DNA of 64,000 nucleotides from Luidia sarsii (GCA_949987565.1 OX465101.1:23052543-23116542); one strand, 5' to 3'. Shown: positions 31,555-43,792, counted from the stretch's first letter. Made by a program: numbers and translations. Notes: generated by a model not told the origin, from the sequence alone.

Positions 31555-33800
31555 TCCCAACGTTACTATCCAAGCAAAAACTCACAAAGAAAAAAGCTAA
31601 ACAGAAAAAAATACACATTGCAATTGAATATTGGGTGCAGGCCCTCTCTTTTTTCTTTTAAGAAAATGGCAAACCCGGATTTGAACCCACAATATCCATT
31701 CCTACCCTAAAATGCAGGCACATATTGTGTGCAGAAAGTCTATGGGACTAAACAATGGTCATTTGGTTCCAAACCTTAGATTTATAATGTCGAGTACAAT
31801 AGATAACTTCCCACAAATTTCGAGAAGATTGACCAATGGCTAATATGTGCACGCATTTTGATGACGTCATGGCATTTTGGCCCTGGAGGGTGTTTCAAAC
31901 TATATCTCCAATAGATATAAGCGAAAAAAAACTAAGAAAATCTCCATCCGTTGGCCAAATATGCGCAATTGAATTTGAAAATCTGAAAAGTTTATGATCT
32001 AATAAATATTCATGAGATGAGGTCAAGCTCAAATGATTGTAATTTTTGAATACCTCTTTTCCCAACTTTGATATAGTGCACAGATGAAATCAAACAAATT
32101 TGTACTTTTTGTAAAAACGGACTTTGAAATTTGCCCCTTTAAAGCACGGTGACGTGACACACGATGACGTTACTATGGTTTCAAGGATACTGTGCAGAGC
32201 TTCAGCATGTGCTCTTTGAATTTGCAAAGTTTGAACAAATCAAAGTGTGTTCAATGTCCAAAAGTGGCTCTTACAAAACCCATGTGCAAAGTCTATGGGA
32301 TTTTGGCGACAACAAGAAGAAGAAGACATTAAAGAAAAACTAGAGATTTATGTCTGTTGGCAAACAGAACATAACGCTTTTCCGCATCTGGTTCTCTGAA
32401 AATGAAAAAAAACATTGACATCAACGGGATTCGAACCCGTACCCTCGATTCCTACCCCAAAACGCACGTGGATATTTTGTGCACAAAGTGTATGGGACTT
32501 CATTATAATATTCAAAAAATCATAATATTTCTAAACAATGGTCAATTGGTTCCAAACTCAAGATTAAGAATGTCTATCAAAATAGCTAAATGCCCACCAA
32601 ATTTCGAGAAGATTGACGATTGGCAAATATGTGCTTTAAAATCACGCATTTTGATGACGTCACAATCGCGTCATGGCATTTTGGCCCCGGAGGGTCTTTC
32701 TAAACTACATCCACAATAGATATAAACGAACAAATAAAACAAATCTTGCTCCGATGGCCAAATATGCTGAATTGAATGTTAAATCTGAAAAGTTCATGAC
32801 CTCATAAATATTCATGAGATTATATCAAAATCTAATGATGGCAATTTTTGGATACATCTTTGCCCAACTTAGATCTAGTGCAAAATTGAAGCCAAACGAA
32901 TTTGTACTATTGCTAAAAATGGACTTTGGAATTTGCCCCTTTAAAGCCCTGTCACGTGACACGTGGTGACGTCACGATTGTTTCAACGATACTGTACATA
33001 ACTTCAGCATGAGCTCTATACATTTGCAAAGTTTCAAAACAATCCAAGTGTGTTCAATGGCCAAAGTGGCTCTTACAAAACCCCCTGTACAAAGTCTATG
33101 GGATTTTGGCGACAAGAAGAAGGAATAAAAGAAAAATCTTAACAAAAGCAATAGCTTTTCCGCTCGCTGAAGCGGCGGAAAAGCTAATCAGAGCAAAAAA
33201 CAATAGCTTTCCCGCTTCGCGGCCGAAAAGCTAAAAATCAGAACTAGAGATTTATGTCTGTCGGCAAACAGAACATAAAGCTTTTCCTCATCTGGTTCTC
33301 TTAAAAAAATGAAAACTAAATTGACATCAAAGTGTATGGGACTTCATTATAATATTGAAAATATCATAATAATTCTGAACAACGGTCAATTAGTTCCAAA
33401 CTCAGGATTTGGAATGTCTAGCCCAATAGCTAAATGCCCACCAGACTTTGAGAAGATTGACCATTGACTGATATGTGATTTAAAATCTTGCATTTTGATG
33501 ACGTCACGATTGCGTCATGGAACTTTGCCCCTGGAGGGTGTTTCTAAACTACATCCCCAATATATATAAGCGAATAAAATTAAGAAAATCTCGCTCCGTT
33601 AGCCAAATATGCGCAATTGAATTTGAAAATCTGAAAAGTTTATGATCTCCTAAATTTTCATGAGATGAGGTCACGCTCAAAATGATGGCAATTTTTGGAT
33701 ACACTCTTTCCCAACTTAGATATAGTGCAAAGATAAAATCAAACAAATTTGTACTTTTGCTAAAAAACTCAGCTTCCACGTCATATCAAAAAGCCATCTT
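31555..33800. repeat. Tandem 0.6-0.8 kb repeat units in copy B intron 1 (distal part)
   Basis: Three units of the intron-1 family: about 31555-32330, 32335-33130 and 33240-33800. Shared marks are AGAGATTTATGTCTGT, GGATTCGAACCCGTACCCTC, TTTTGATGACGTCA, CCAAATATGC, CATAAATATTCATGAG and AAGTCTATGGGA. A hairpin AGCTTTTCCGC...GCGGAAAAGCT lies at 33151-33185. Confidence 0.7.
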
Positions 33801-33934
33801 TTTATGTCCTTTACGTTTTCATAGTTGGTTTTCTAATGTTTTTGGTTGTTTTTACTTTTTCGCATGTCTTTATTGTTTCCAAACTTTGCACACTAGTTTC
33901 TCTCATAATTTGGCCTAAAAAGAAGCATGAAATA

Positions 33935-34394
33935 AGTTTAGTTTAGTTTAGTTTAGTTTATTTCTTTTTCCACAGCATCAACCAACAAAGCACATATCAC
34001 AGAATGTACATCACAAAGAATGAATAGGCAAAATTAATAGGGAAAGGACTGGCACATTAAGTGATAACTTAATATAAATAAACATGAATGTGATACTGCA
34101 GAGGGACCTATCAAGAAGCACAGCTTTTAAGTGTTGGGCCCCATTGCAACACTTGCACTGAGCCGGAAAAGGAATGCTCATGCTAATTTAGACCGTAAAC
34201 GGCAGGAGAGGGCTCAATGCAAGTGAAGCAATCAATCAATAGAACACAAATCCTTAGTATTAACACAAAACACATAGAAAACTATACACAAGGACTAATT
34301 AGATACATTATACACTTAGCAGAGAAAACAAAACGAATTTGAGGAATAGGCAATGATTGGGAAATATAGCGAAATATGTCGCCGTTAGATAGTG
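33935..34394 (-). mobile_element. LINE 3'-end-like repeat with (TTTAG)n tail, copy 2
   Basis: Near-identical to 8271-8733. It interrupts sequence that is continuous in copy A (GAAGCATGAAAT...ACATCAATTCC, 15778-15810), so it inserted into copy B intron 1 after the transporter duplication. Confidence 0.7.
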
Positions 34395-34914
34395 AAACAT
34401 CAATCCCCGAGCAAGATACATAAAGAAATGCAAACACTGTCTAACAGTTTTGAATTCTGCCTTTGAGAAAGGTCCTGCTAGGATCGAAACGTCAGGCCCA
34501 CTAAATTTTAAGATTTACATTTTGGTAATTTTAGTCAGTAAGCAGTTTGCAACATTTTTGTATATCACCTTAAGTTTTGAATTGTACTAAATAAAAATAT
34601 ACGCAGTGATGAACAATTGTATGAAGGCCTGTGCATACTTATTGACATGTAACACCAAAATAATTAGCCATTAAAATGTGAGCAATATTGTGGCAAATTA
34701 TGTATTAAAGAATAGTGAAGTGAAGTGTATGTTTTGTACACAGCCGCGTGCTGACCGTCATCCGGTTGACACATACACGTCATAACATCATCATTTTGTG
34801 GTTTTGCCGCATATTAGTGTCGATTTTCAACACAATGATATTGTGTATTTAGGTTTTTTGCATCCTTTTAAAGTGAAGGTAATAAACTAATATGGAGACG
34901 GGGTTTTCGTTTAC

Positions 34915-35125
34915 CGAATAGGCCTGCCACGACGCTTATTTGGGCCGTCAGCCCGCCGAGGAGCGAGGCCGTGGTCTGGAACTGCTCCTGCAGGGTGGGT
35001 ATCATCAGGCCCAGGCACTTGATGAGTCCAGAGAAGACGAAGGAGCGGGTCCAGAGTGCCAGCACACCCAGCCAGCGGCCCCGTCTCCCCCCGCCGCTTC
35101 CATCCGATACCGGCCGGTCGATCAT
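34915..35125 (-). pseudogene. Exon 1 of transporter copy B, promoterless
   Basis: MIDRPVSDG...GLF, open and ending at the same donor (GTAAACG) as copies A and C. Upstream of its ATG only about 24 bp resemble the other copies; then the exon 4 sequence of copy C begins. It therefore lacks the conserved 5' flank seen at 16574-16740 and 39193-39365. Confidence 0.75.
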
Positions 35126-35157
35126 CGCCGTTCACTCCCGCGCGCGCTCATTTCTTT

Positions 35158-38100
35158 TCAATGGATGCACTGGAAGTATTTCAGTAGCAGAAGCGGCACG
35201 AGGGTGGATGCTTGAAAACCACCAATGACAAGAAACGCTATAGCAAAGCTGCCGGTGACGTCATAGACCCAGCCTGCAAAAGACAGAAAATGGTAGGAGA
35301 GGGTGAGCCACTGTCTCCTTAATTTCCGCTGAATGAAGCCGAGGCTAAAAGTAATGGAATGAGGCGCTGGAATCTGTGCAAACTCACCTGGGAAGAATCC
35401 CAGAGTGACATCCAAGAGTGCGGTAGTCAAGCCGATCCACCCGTAGACACCGGCCAGGTTCTCCACACCCAGTACGTCTCGGATGACCACGTCAGTGGCG
35501 CAGAATATGAAGCCGTTGCCCACGACAATGGCCACCGAGGCCAGCATAAGTGGCCAGTAGGTCAGCCAGGGACTGGAGCCGAAGGCCAGGGCCACCAAAG
35601 CCGCGCATGCGCCCAACAGCAGCCACTGGGGTACCAGGTGCCTGTCGATGAGGAAGCCCTGGCCGAGCTTGCCCAGCAGACTGGCCACGCCGGCCACCGT
35701 GACGATTGCCGTGGCCTCCTCGATGGAGAGGCCAATGCTCTCCGCCATGGAAACGAAGTAGATGAGCCACAGGGAGTAGGGCAGCATCGAGAAGCACCGC
35801 AAGATCGCCACCGCCCAGTAACCCCCACTCGCCAGCAGCGCGAAGTTCATGTCAGCGAAGAAAACACTCCGACCGCAGCCGCTGCTTTCCTGTGGCGGCA
35901 ACGAGGCTGGTACCTGCGCTATCCGCTGGTACCCGGACGCACCGCTATGCTGCCAAGTAGTGATCATGAGGGCGCCACACACACTCAAGTGGAGGAAAAG
36001 GGCGCCCAGCAGTAGCATGGTGCCTCTCCAACCGTACGTGCCGAGGAAGAACTGCACCAACAGCGGCGGAACGATGAGCCCGCAGGGCGAGCCCGTATAG
36101 CCCAGGCTGACGGCCGTTCCGTAGTTCTCTCCGAAGTCACGGGCGATGACCTCCTTCAAGACTATGCTGGATGTGACGCTGCTTAATCCTGTCACGAAAC
36201 AGCAGTCGGGTGGGGTGTGTTATTTACGAAAGTACTGTTTTTTCAGCAGCAGATTTCACGAAACATTACTTCGTGGCGTAACTCCACTTACGCAATATCT
36301 TATTGCGTAAGTTGCGCAATAACTTTAAAGTTAGGCACTATCGGGTTAGATTTCAAAGAGGAGTACGTCATAAAAGGGTGGCATAATATGTCACGTCTTT
36401 AGGTGGCGTAAGTCGTGCTTTACATTTTCGCAGTAGGGGATAACTCGTGTTGTAGAAAATCAATTTGCAAGAGACTTTCGTGCGAGAGTACTTCAAAGCA
36501 GGCGCACTTCAAACAGTCGTTCATATGACCCAAGGTCATCCTCGTCCACAACATTTTATAGCAACTAAGTGAAACTAAGTCAAGTTTCGTGAAAACGATG
36601 TTAAGTTGTAGCGCCGTTAGTTTATCCCGTAAGTATTGCGTCATAAGGAGATTATTACATAAGTTACAAACGAAATATTTCGGAAAATCGGCAGCAGGCC
36701 AGAAAAGAATACTTTCCCAAGTTGTGTTATCAAGGCCCTATCTCGCTCAACTGTATAGAACGCCCTTATCCTATGCGACCCGGTATAACGGTCTGATCCG
36801 GATCTTATGCTCAGATGAGACCGTTACCATAATTGATAAAAGTCATGGGCTGTGCATTATCGTAGTTGTCCATTTTGAAAGCTGTTCTAAGTCGATACGG
36901 CCATTGGTAATGCAGCGTATTCAGGCTTTTGGATGTCAAAATGCCAGCGGGAAAAAGCTGGAGAAATCTTTCCATGCACTTCCCAACAAGTACAAGAGAC
37001 CTGTTTGACATCCAAAGCCTGGCAGTACACCATCGTTCAGCTCACGAGTGTATAACTGCACGCAGTATATACATTTAGTAGGGGTACATCCGTCCGGGCC
37101 CATGCGGGAGTTTTCTATTGCCATGTCATACCCCCCGCAGTGACTGGCGGGCCATTCGAAAAGATGGCGGTTTGCGGGAACGCGAATTCGACAACCGAAT
37201 TCCATGATTTTTCCCTCTTAATGAAACTCGTAGTTGAGTAGCACATGGGTAATTGTAGGTTGTTTTTAACACCCAATCAGATAAGCCAACATTTTTCTCT
37301 GGGTTTCATTCTCCTTAATCTTGGAGATATTGCGCCCATACCCTCGCTGTCATTTCGATGAATACAATTGGCATAGGCCTATGCCCTGACGTGGCGACTT
37401 GAATTGAGACTAGCCACTCACCTGACAGAGGCGCAAGGGCTATGGCGATATGAATGGGAGACGTGGACAATGACGCCAAGATGAGGGATGCGCTCACCAT
37501 CACACCGCAGACCATGAACACGAAGCCAGGCTGGAAAGGCCTAGTGATGGGCTTCACGAGAGGACCTGAGTAGGAAAGGAGGTATCTTGTAAAGGCTTCC
37601 GTAGAATTCAGTTTAAAATATATAAAACTCAGAATAACTGACGGGGATCGGAGACCCTCTATTGAACATAGAAACGCAATGTCCGATGAACATGAAAATT
37701 TGCGTGCTAATAGATTTTCATACGCTGAATCTGATTATATGATTGATTGCAATTAAATCATTTGTTTATTACTCAAAATACAAATGTTATGCATTTTTTT
37801 AGAATTTTTCGTAATTTCAACCTAAACGAGTATAAACACATAGGAAACTTTGTCAAAATTTAGGATGTTTTTCAGATGAGAAATGATTCAGTTCCGATGT
37901 AATGTTTACATGTACAGCAAAAACTCAGCTTTAACGTCACATCAAAAAGCCATTTTTTATGTCCTTATATTTTCATAAGTAACGCGAAACATCATTGGTA
38001 ACTTGTTATCATACGGAGCTCTATAAACTCTGTCTGCAATAGACATTACATTATTTGTTTACAAAACAATTGTGAAAGACTGGTGGGAGTCTACTAATCA

Positions 38101-39192
38101 TTGCGGATGTACTGAGTACACACACACTGTACGGTGGTCTCGCAGCATTCATAAATCACGAGGACGAGTACAATCCCACAAGGCATTTTTTGATGAAGAT
38201 TTGATCGACAAATGCCTTCATTATTTGCATTTTAACTCATGTGAAAAAACAAAAACAAAGGTGATTAAACATTCACGGTTTTGCAAAAATCAAAACCGAA
38301 AACCGTCTACAAGGCAAAACTGAAAAGAACCTAAAAAAACCGAAAAACCGTTCAAGGTTCAGTCCGCCCCCCACGAAATTTTGCAACCCCCACATAGCCC
38401 CCTCATGAAAAAAATCCTGGCTACGCTGCTGGTAACACCAACCTAGCCATTAAAATGTGAGCAGTATTGTGGCAGTATTGTGGCGAATTATGTGTTAAAG
38501 AATAGTGAAGTGCATGTTTTCTACACAGCCGCGTGCTCACCGTCATCCGGTTGACACATATTGTTATGTAAACGATGTAACATACGGCCGAGCGGATCGT
38601 AACCACAGAAACTATTTGGCCTATGCCCAAGCACAATGTGCCATGGTATTAAATTAAAGCCCTCCTAGGATATAATGCATAGGGTGTGGCGGTTCGAGCC
38701 AGTGGTCGTCGGATTGTCCCGTTCTGTTCTATTCGTTAAGTTACATTAAATTATGTTTGCTTAGTTGTGCAGTATACGTTGTTAGTAGTCCCTAGTCGAG
38801 AGTATACTGACCCTCATAACAATATGCGTCATAACATCATTATTTTGGGGAAATAACGCAAGTCCGTTGTTTTGGAAGTGGTTTTGCCACATATTAATAT
38901 CGATTTTTTACGTTATGTTTTTTGGCACCCTTTGAAAATGAGGGTAGTAAACTAAAATCTGGAGACGGGGTTTTCGTTTACCGAATAGGCCTGCCACGAC
39001 GCTGATCTGGGCCGTCAGCCCGCCGAGGAGCGAGGCCGTGGTCTGAAACTGCTCCTGCAGGGTGGGTATCATCAGGCCCAGGCACTTGATGAGTCCAGAG
39101 AAGACGAAGGAGCGGGTCCAGAGTGCCAGCACACCCAGCCAGCGGCCCCGTCTCCCCCCGCCGCTTCCATCCGATACCGGCCGGTCGACCAT
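35158..39192 (-). CDS. SLC16/MCT-like transporter, copy C (intact, 423 aa)
   Basis: Exons on the minus strand: 39192-38982, 37565-37422, 36188-35388 and 35273-35158 (TGA at 35160-35158), GT-AG and phase 1 throughout, 1272 nt. The protein follows copy A closely; the central loop differs most. The start is MVDRPVSDGSGGGRRGRWLG. Copy C has one more C in a C-run near 39160 than copy A, so the upstream ATG used for copy A (MNGDGRPAG, 39202) is out of frame here. No 3' flank of its own is left: similarity to other copies ends at about 35149, where pseudogene B exon 1 begins. Role as for copy A: plasma-membrane transport of a small organic solute, substrate unknown. Confidence 0.82.
36189..37421 (-). 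other. Intron 2 of transporter copy C
   Basis: Similar to copies A and B near exon 3 (GGCGTAA-rich stretch, ACTTACGCAATATC) but without the hairpin and SINE-like segment. The stretch 36900-37310 is not seen in the other copies. No gene inside. Confidence 0.6.
37566..38981 (-). other. Intron 1 of transporter copy C
   Basis: Shorter than in copy A. It shares both ends with copy A but lacks the 0.8-kb repeat units. The stretch 37900-38430 is AT-rich without recognised features. A solo LTR lies at 38562-38821. Confidence 0.6.
38562..38821. mobile_element. Solo LTR, 260 bp, with ATAT target duplication
   Basis: Starts TGTTATGTAA, ends CCTCATAACA, and is flanked by ATAT at 38558-38561 and 38822-38825. 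Copy A (16190-16200) has CACATATGCGTC with a single ATAT and no insert, so the empty site is visible. Terminal TGTTATG/CATAACA are inverted repeats, as in LTRs. Confidence 0.8.
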
Positions 39193-39664
39193 CGCCGTTC
39201 ACTCCCGAGCGCGCTCACAGCACAATACACTCGCTCCTTTTCAAACACGGAACACCTCCGTTCGATAACTTCCACTTGAGTGATAGACGACGGAGACGAC
39301 TCTTCCTGTATAATTCCGTGCAAGTCCATGAACCATCGACCCGCACGGTTGACTTACACCAGTGAAATCTATACAAGCGACTCCCTTGTAGATCGATAAA
39401 CCACGTCCCCAATCTCAACCTAGCCCGGACTTAATTCACACAATTAAGTAGCCTATCTAGGGAACAGAGCTTGCTCTGACTGTTGGTTGCCTGTCCTTGA
39501 AAATGACGCTGGCTCCTAATGGCTCAGTCAACGGTATTTTTTCTTTTGTATTTTATTTTTTGCTCTCTCCATACAATTTCCCCGTGCCCTCTCTCAGCAG
39601 CATGCACCAACTAATGTTGAGGCATTGGAAGGAAGTCAATGCCTTGCTTTATATTGCTTTTGTA
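39193..39664. promoter_or_regulatory. 5' flank of transporter copy C
   Basis: 39193-39365 matches the copy A flank closely; similarity continues more weakly to about 39660. Probable 5' UTR and promoter. No core element assigned. Confidence 0.35.
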
Positions 39665-39764
39665 GCAATTACGTAACATTGAGTGTAATAATTATATCGT
39701 CCAAAAAAAAAATCTGACTGGGAACTTTTGACCAAATTAAAAAAAAATTTGCAAAGAAAACTTT

Positions 39765-39833
39765 GACTGGACAGGAACTTGAATCCGAGACCTCAGGATG
39801 AACATACCGGTGCTTTTCCATCTGATCTGTTCA
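39765..39833 (-). repeat. Decayed copy of the tRNA-like SINE head
   Basis: Corresponds to 17488-17559 with several changes (GATTCAAGT for GGTTCAAGT). It is cut at its 5' end by the junction to the copy D flank (CAGCAAGACG). Confidence 0.55.
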
Positions 39834-39986
39834 GCAAGACGACAAACAACCTATAAAATGGGGATTAGGTTTATTTAATTCATTACTATGTAACAAGTTT
39901 TCTTAATTTTTATGTAGTTGGCGGATCATTTGTAACATTCATATAAAAAGGCAACATAACAATATCGCACAAGCCTGCATTTCTTT

Positions 39987-40103
39987 TCAGTCGATGTACT
40001 GGAAGTATTTCAGTAGAAGAAGCGGCACGAGGGTGGATGCTTGAAAACCACCAATGACAAGAAACGCTATAGCAAAGCTGCCGGTGACGTCATAAAACCC
40101 AGC
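39987..40103 (-). pseudogene. Transporter copy D, exon 4 remnant
   Basis: Same as exon 4 of copies A-C but with one extra A (CATAAAACCC), 117 instead of 116 nt, which creates an early stop in the spliced frame. Similarity ends at about 40134 inside the preceding intron; exons 1-3 are absent from the window to the right. Confidence 0.8.
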
Positions 40104-40134
40104 CTGCAAAAGGCAGAAAATGGTAGGAGAGGGT

Positions 40135-42290
40135 GACTCCGTTATAATGTAAGGCCTCTGTAAGGCCTCTGTAGTCTCTGTAAGTGACATGTACATCAGA
40201 ACTGGTGTTTAAGTTTAGCAATGGTAGCATTTACTGCTGGTCGCATGTATTGGGTTGTTTTGAGACTTATCATTGTGTTGACCAGACGATCTAAAGCTGG
40301 TTAAATCTGTGTTATTATGGAATTGGACGTTTAGCAGTGTATATTTTGCACTGTGTCCAAGTGGCAATCACATGTTCGTTCGTCTCTCCGTTCCTCCGGG
40401 CCCAACCGAGTTGTTTCTCGAAAATGTAGCATTCAACGAATTGTTCCCCCCAAAAAGGTTTAGATCTCAGAAAGACGTAAACGATTTCTTTTACTCTTTT
40501 CTAAAAAAACACAACATTTTATGCAGGAAATATTTCAGTGCGAGGTTTCTATTATAACCATCAAACTGTATAAGTTTCATGAAAATCTGTGAACAATTCC
40601 GTTTTTCGATCTTACCAATGTTGTGTAGGGGCTTCAAAAGCTGCACGAAACTCGCAATCAAAAGAAGTTGTAGCCTGTAGGGAATTCATTATCCAGGTGC
40701 AGGCAAGTGCCTCACTCCTTCTACCCGGTTTGATCAACAAAACCCAAGACCCTGCAGCAACACAGCTATTGTCCCCCAAAACCCACCTTATAACAAAGGT
40801 TCTTAAAGGGCAACTAAAACGGGTTGAAAATAGAAAAAAGAAAATCGGAAATGTTCTTGGATTGGAAGTACTTTTTTTAGTTAATGTAGACACACATTTA
40901 AACATAAACAACTCATAAAAAGATTTCTAGCAAAATAAAAATGCCAAGTAGCAAACATGCACATCCTTGTGTAAATGAGGTCCCTCTTTGTCCCTCATTC
41001 ATAGATTTAAAGTTTTATTTCATTTCATTTTTCTTGTACAAAGATATAGTAATATGAATGGGTTTTATTTGAGTAAATGTTTTCTTTGGATGGTCACTGG
41101 AGACACCCCTGCTGGAGAATGGACTGTTCCACAGTAGCTCCGGATCCCCCAGGATACCAGGGTGCAGTGGTCATGTTGTCCAGCATCCTTTAGTGCTGTT
41201 ACAACATAGACCCTGACCACTGTGTCCTCTATGCTTCTCCTCTCCATGTAAGAAAAGTCTCCTCTTTGAAAAAAACATAGTCATTTTTGTAATAATCTTG
41301 CCATCATAACATGAGTAATCCTGACGTGAGTGGTTTCTGATATTCTGGAGTAGAAACCTGGTATTATTTTGTTTTATATTATTTATAATTGCGTGTCTCG
41401 ACTACAAATCAAACTGCTCCAAGCATATCTTTGTTTATGTGGGTTCAGGAGTCCATTGTTTATTATATATATAAATATTATTAATAATTAACAACTTCAG
41501 TTATATGGTTGTTAAATCGTTACCCTGATTCAATTTAATTTCAAGTTTTAGAAAACATTAACATTTTCTCACGGTGATGTTACAACATAGACCCTGACTA
41601 CTGTATCCTTTATCCTTCTCCTCTACAGTCCGCCAACAATCTAAAGAACTAGACCCGGCGTAGCAGCACTCACCCACAACAACACCATACATCTCGGCAC
41701 AATGGTCTCCGGACCTACCTGGGAGAGCAAGGGAAATAAAGGCGGGTGCAATATACCGAACTGTAGGAACTTCTGAATTCTACTTTTTTGCTTCGTTTCC
41801 TCTTAATGTTTTTTTTTAATTTTCGGTAAGTTTTCATATTTTTCTCGTCAACTGTTTATTTTGTTCATATCCGTTATACACTGCTTCCTGTCACATTAAT
41901 TCCGTTTTTGACTGTTTTTGATATTTTCCCGATCTTTTTAATTCATATTACACTATTACAGGTATTAGGCTGTATTTTGTTCGTCTTTTTTGATTAACTG
42001 AATTTACTGATCGTTTTTTCATGTTTAATTTCATGAATTATACTTGATTGTCCTGTGTAATTCTTGGTCTTGTTTTGAGATTCTTGGAAGCGTTGAAAAA
42101 GCCAAGTAGGCCTATGTCTTAGCAGTATAAAATAACTATTATTTTGTATGCTTAAAGCAGAACGTTACCGGTAACTTTAATTCACGTGTTGATCATCAGA
42201 GGGCGCACATCAGAGTGTTAACATAATTAAATGTAGGCCTACGTGTACATGTACGTGTACATGTACTTACATTCTTCAGGTTGCAAGAAG
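40135..42290. other. Repeat-poor spacer, no gene recognised
   Basis: AT-rich. A MITE end like that at 1776 lies at 40610-40634. A 50-bp direct repeat (GTTACAACATAGACCCTGAC...) stands at 41199-41247 and 41578-41626. Open frames at 40309-40557, 40589-40918 and 41247-41065 (-) have no recognisable motif. Confidence 0.5.
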
Positions 42291-42299
42291 GTTATTAGA

Positions 42300-42740
42300 G
42301 TTCACTTTTAACGCTTTCTAAAAAGAACGATTTGAAAATAAGACTATTTTTCCACACCCAGAAGTTTCTCAGTTGTCGTACTTTGTAGGTATACTGAAAA
42401 TCCAAGCAAAAAAAAGGGGAAAAAAGAAAAATGCCAATTTTTATTTTATACTGTAGATTGTAGACCCTCTTCGCATCATTTTGTTCGAAATTGCGAAGAT
42501 AGAAAAAAATGACATCACCACGCTGCAACCTGCAGGGTGCAGACCGCTAAATTCAATCTCACATAGAACGCAGTGCAAAAATCCTCTATGTGGAGACGAA
42601 ATAATTTTAAAAAAAGTTTGCCGGGTCTTAATTGTGACTGTACTTCATCTCAGATTTTCTTTGCAATCTAGATGTTCTTTATCAATTAGCCTATTGGATT
42701 TTCTGCTAGTTACCCAAAGGAAAAAACCGAAAACGTGTTG
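42300..42740. mobile_element. Relative of the copy B exon 3 insertion
   Basis: CACCCAGAAGTTTCTCAGTT, TAGGTATACTGAAAATCC and TGCTAGTTACCCAAAGGAAA match the interior of 19708-20185 at the same spacing order. Limits are approximate; no target duplication found. Confidence 0.45.
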
Positions 42741-42816
42741 CATTCTTTTGGCAACAGTACACAGAACTGCATAATTGATTGGCAAGCTGTAGGCTCCGTT
42801 AACAAAGCAGCTTGCG

Positions 42817-42845
42817 TAGCCTAGTGGTTAAGGCGCCTAACTGGA
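42817..42845 (+). repeat. tRNA A-box-like word
   Basis: GCGTAGCCTAGTGGTTAAGG fits a Pol III A box. No matching B box follows at tRNA distance; a GCGTTCGAGGCTACC word at 46048 may be a chance partner. Probably a SINE fragment or part of the DIRS element end. Confidence 0.3.
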
Positions 42846-43054
42846 ATTTTACTTTCCTGCGGTACGAAGTATAGCAGGAAATATTTGTCTGTACGGTACC
42901 CACAAGCTTGACGCTTGAGTGGCCATGATAAGAATGGGTCTTATTTGAATGGAATGCCCGAGATAGGACGTTTTATAGGGGTGTGGCAGTAGTGTGGCCA
43001 TTCTAGCCTGCGTCCATCACTGCGCGAGGTCGGTCAAGTAAACCTCAATCAACT

Positions 43055-43770
43055 ATGGAGTCAAACGCAGATCTAACATCCCTGATAAGGAACCAAGTCA
43101 ACGAGCAAATACAATAATCACAAGGCCTTCTGCTGAATAAGCTGGACGATCTGATAACAGTGAAGTTGAATTCTATCAATCAACAAATCAACGAAAGTCG
43201 GCGAAAGCTAAGCGATGTGCAAGTCGCCAAAATAGAGCAAATCAACAATGCAAAACACAAATTCAACAAGAAGGGGAACGAGGAACAATATAAGCACAAT
43301 GCTAAAGTCCAAGAGAAACTACAGGAAGCAGAGGCCATGCTTAAAGAAGATCCAAGAATACGCCAGATGACCATCAAAGCTTAGGAGAAGATAGAGGAAG
43401 GTATGGACCTTGTAAACATCAGACAGAAACTAATCAAGATAGCGGACAGCTCGGAATTCGGATGGAGAACTGTCATGGAGTACCAGACAAACGTCTTCGC
43501 CGACGATTCGAAGGACGAGAAGAAGATCTGGAAAGCCGAGTCGAGAGCCTAGACGAAGCTGAAGCAGAAGACTTAGAGACCGTCGAGCTTCGGGAGACCA
43601 CGCCCCTACAATATCGAACAGAACAACAACTACCCAACCAGAGCGGCCTGGCAACCGAATCCATCAAGCTTCTCTAGGAAACCAGGTTAGTGCTTCTCGT
43701 GTGGGAAGCCGGGACATTGGCGCGCAGAATGCGGGAGTCTACAGAAGGCTGGAGAGACAGGAAATAAGAT
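43055..43770 (+). pseudogene. DIRS Gag-like region with CCHC knuckle
   Basis: From ATG 43055 the frame has stops at four or more places. A Lys/Glu/Gln-rich coiled-coil part (43160-43384) precedes CFSCGKPGHWRAEC (43691-43732), a C-x2-C-x4-H-x4-C nucleic-acid-binding knuckle. Confidence 0.65.
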
Positions 43771-43792
43771 AAGTGTAATTAATCAGGAATAC

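Larger units (their letters stand above)
19419..35125 (-). pseudogene. SLC16/MCT-like transporter, copy B (broken)
   Basis: Pieces in gene order: exon 1 at 35125-34915, exon 2 at 22270-22127 (intact), exon 3 from 20639 to 20195 and 19707 to 19649, exon 4 at 19534-19419. Exon 3 has lost about 298 bp (join near 20440, relative to copy C 35700-35997), has a one-base loss at the FLID segment (TTGATGGGAAG), and is split by a 478-bp insertion (19708-20185). Intron 1 is about 12.6 kb because repeats including a LINE were inserted. Exon 1 has lost its upstream flank. Assignment of exon 1 at 34915-35125 to this copy rests on order and on intron-1 repeat similarity to copy A. Confidence 0.75.

Noticed and set aside
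31206..31710. Opposed Arg/Ser/Thr-rich repeat frames on both strands
   Set aside because: They arise from a 36-bp minisatellite, a multiple of three, that keeps all frames open.
34915..35125. Exon 1 as an extra, fifth transporter copy
   Set aside because: Its intron-side flank continues into the intron-1 repeats that end at exon 2 of copy B, so it fits copy B better than a separate copy.
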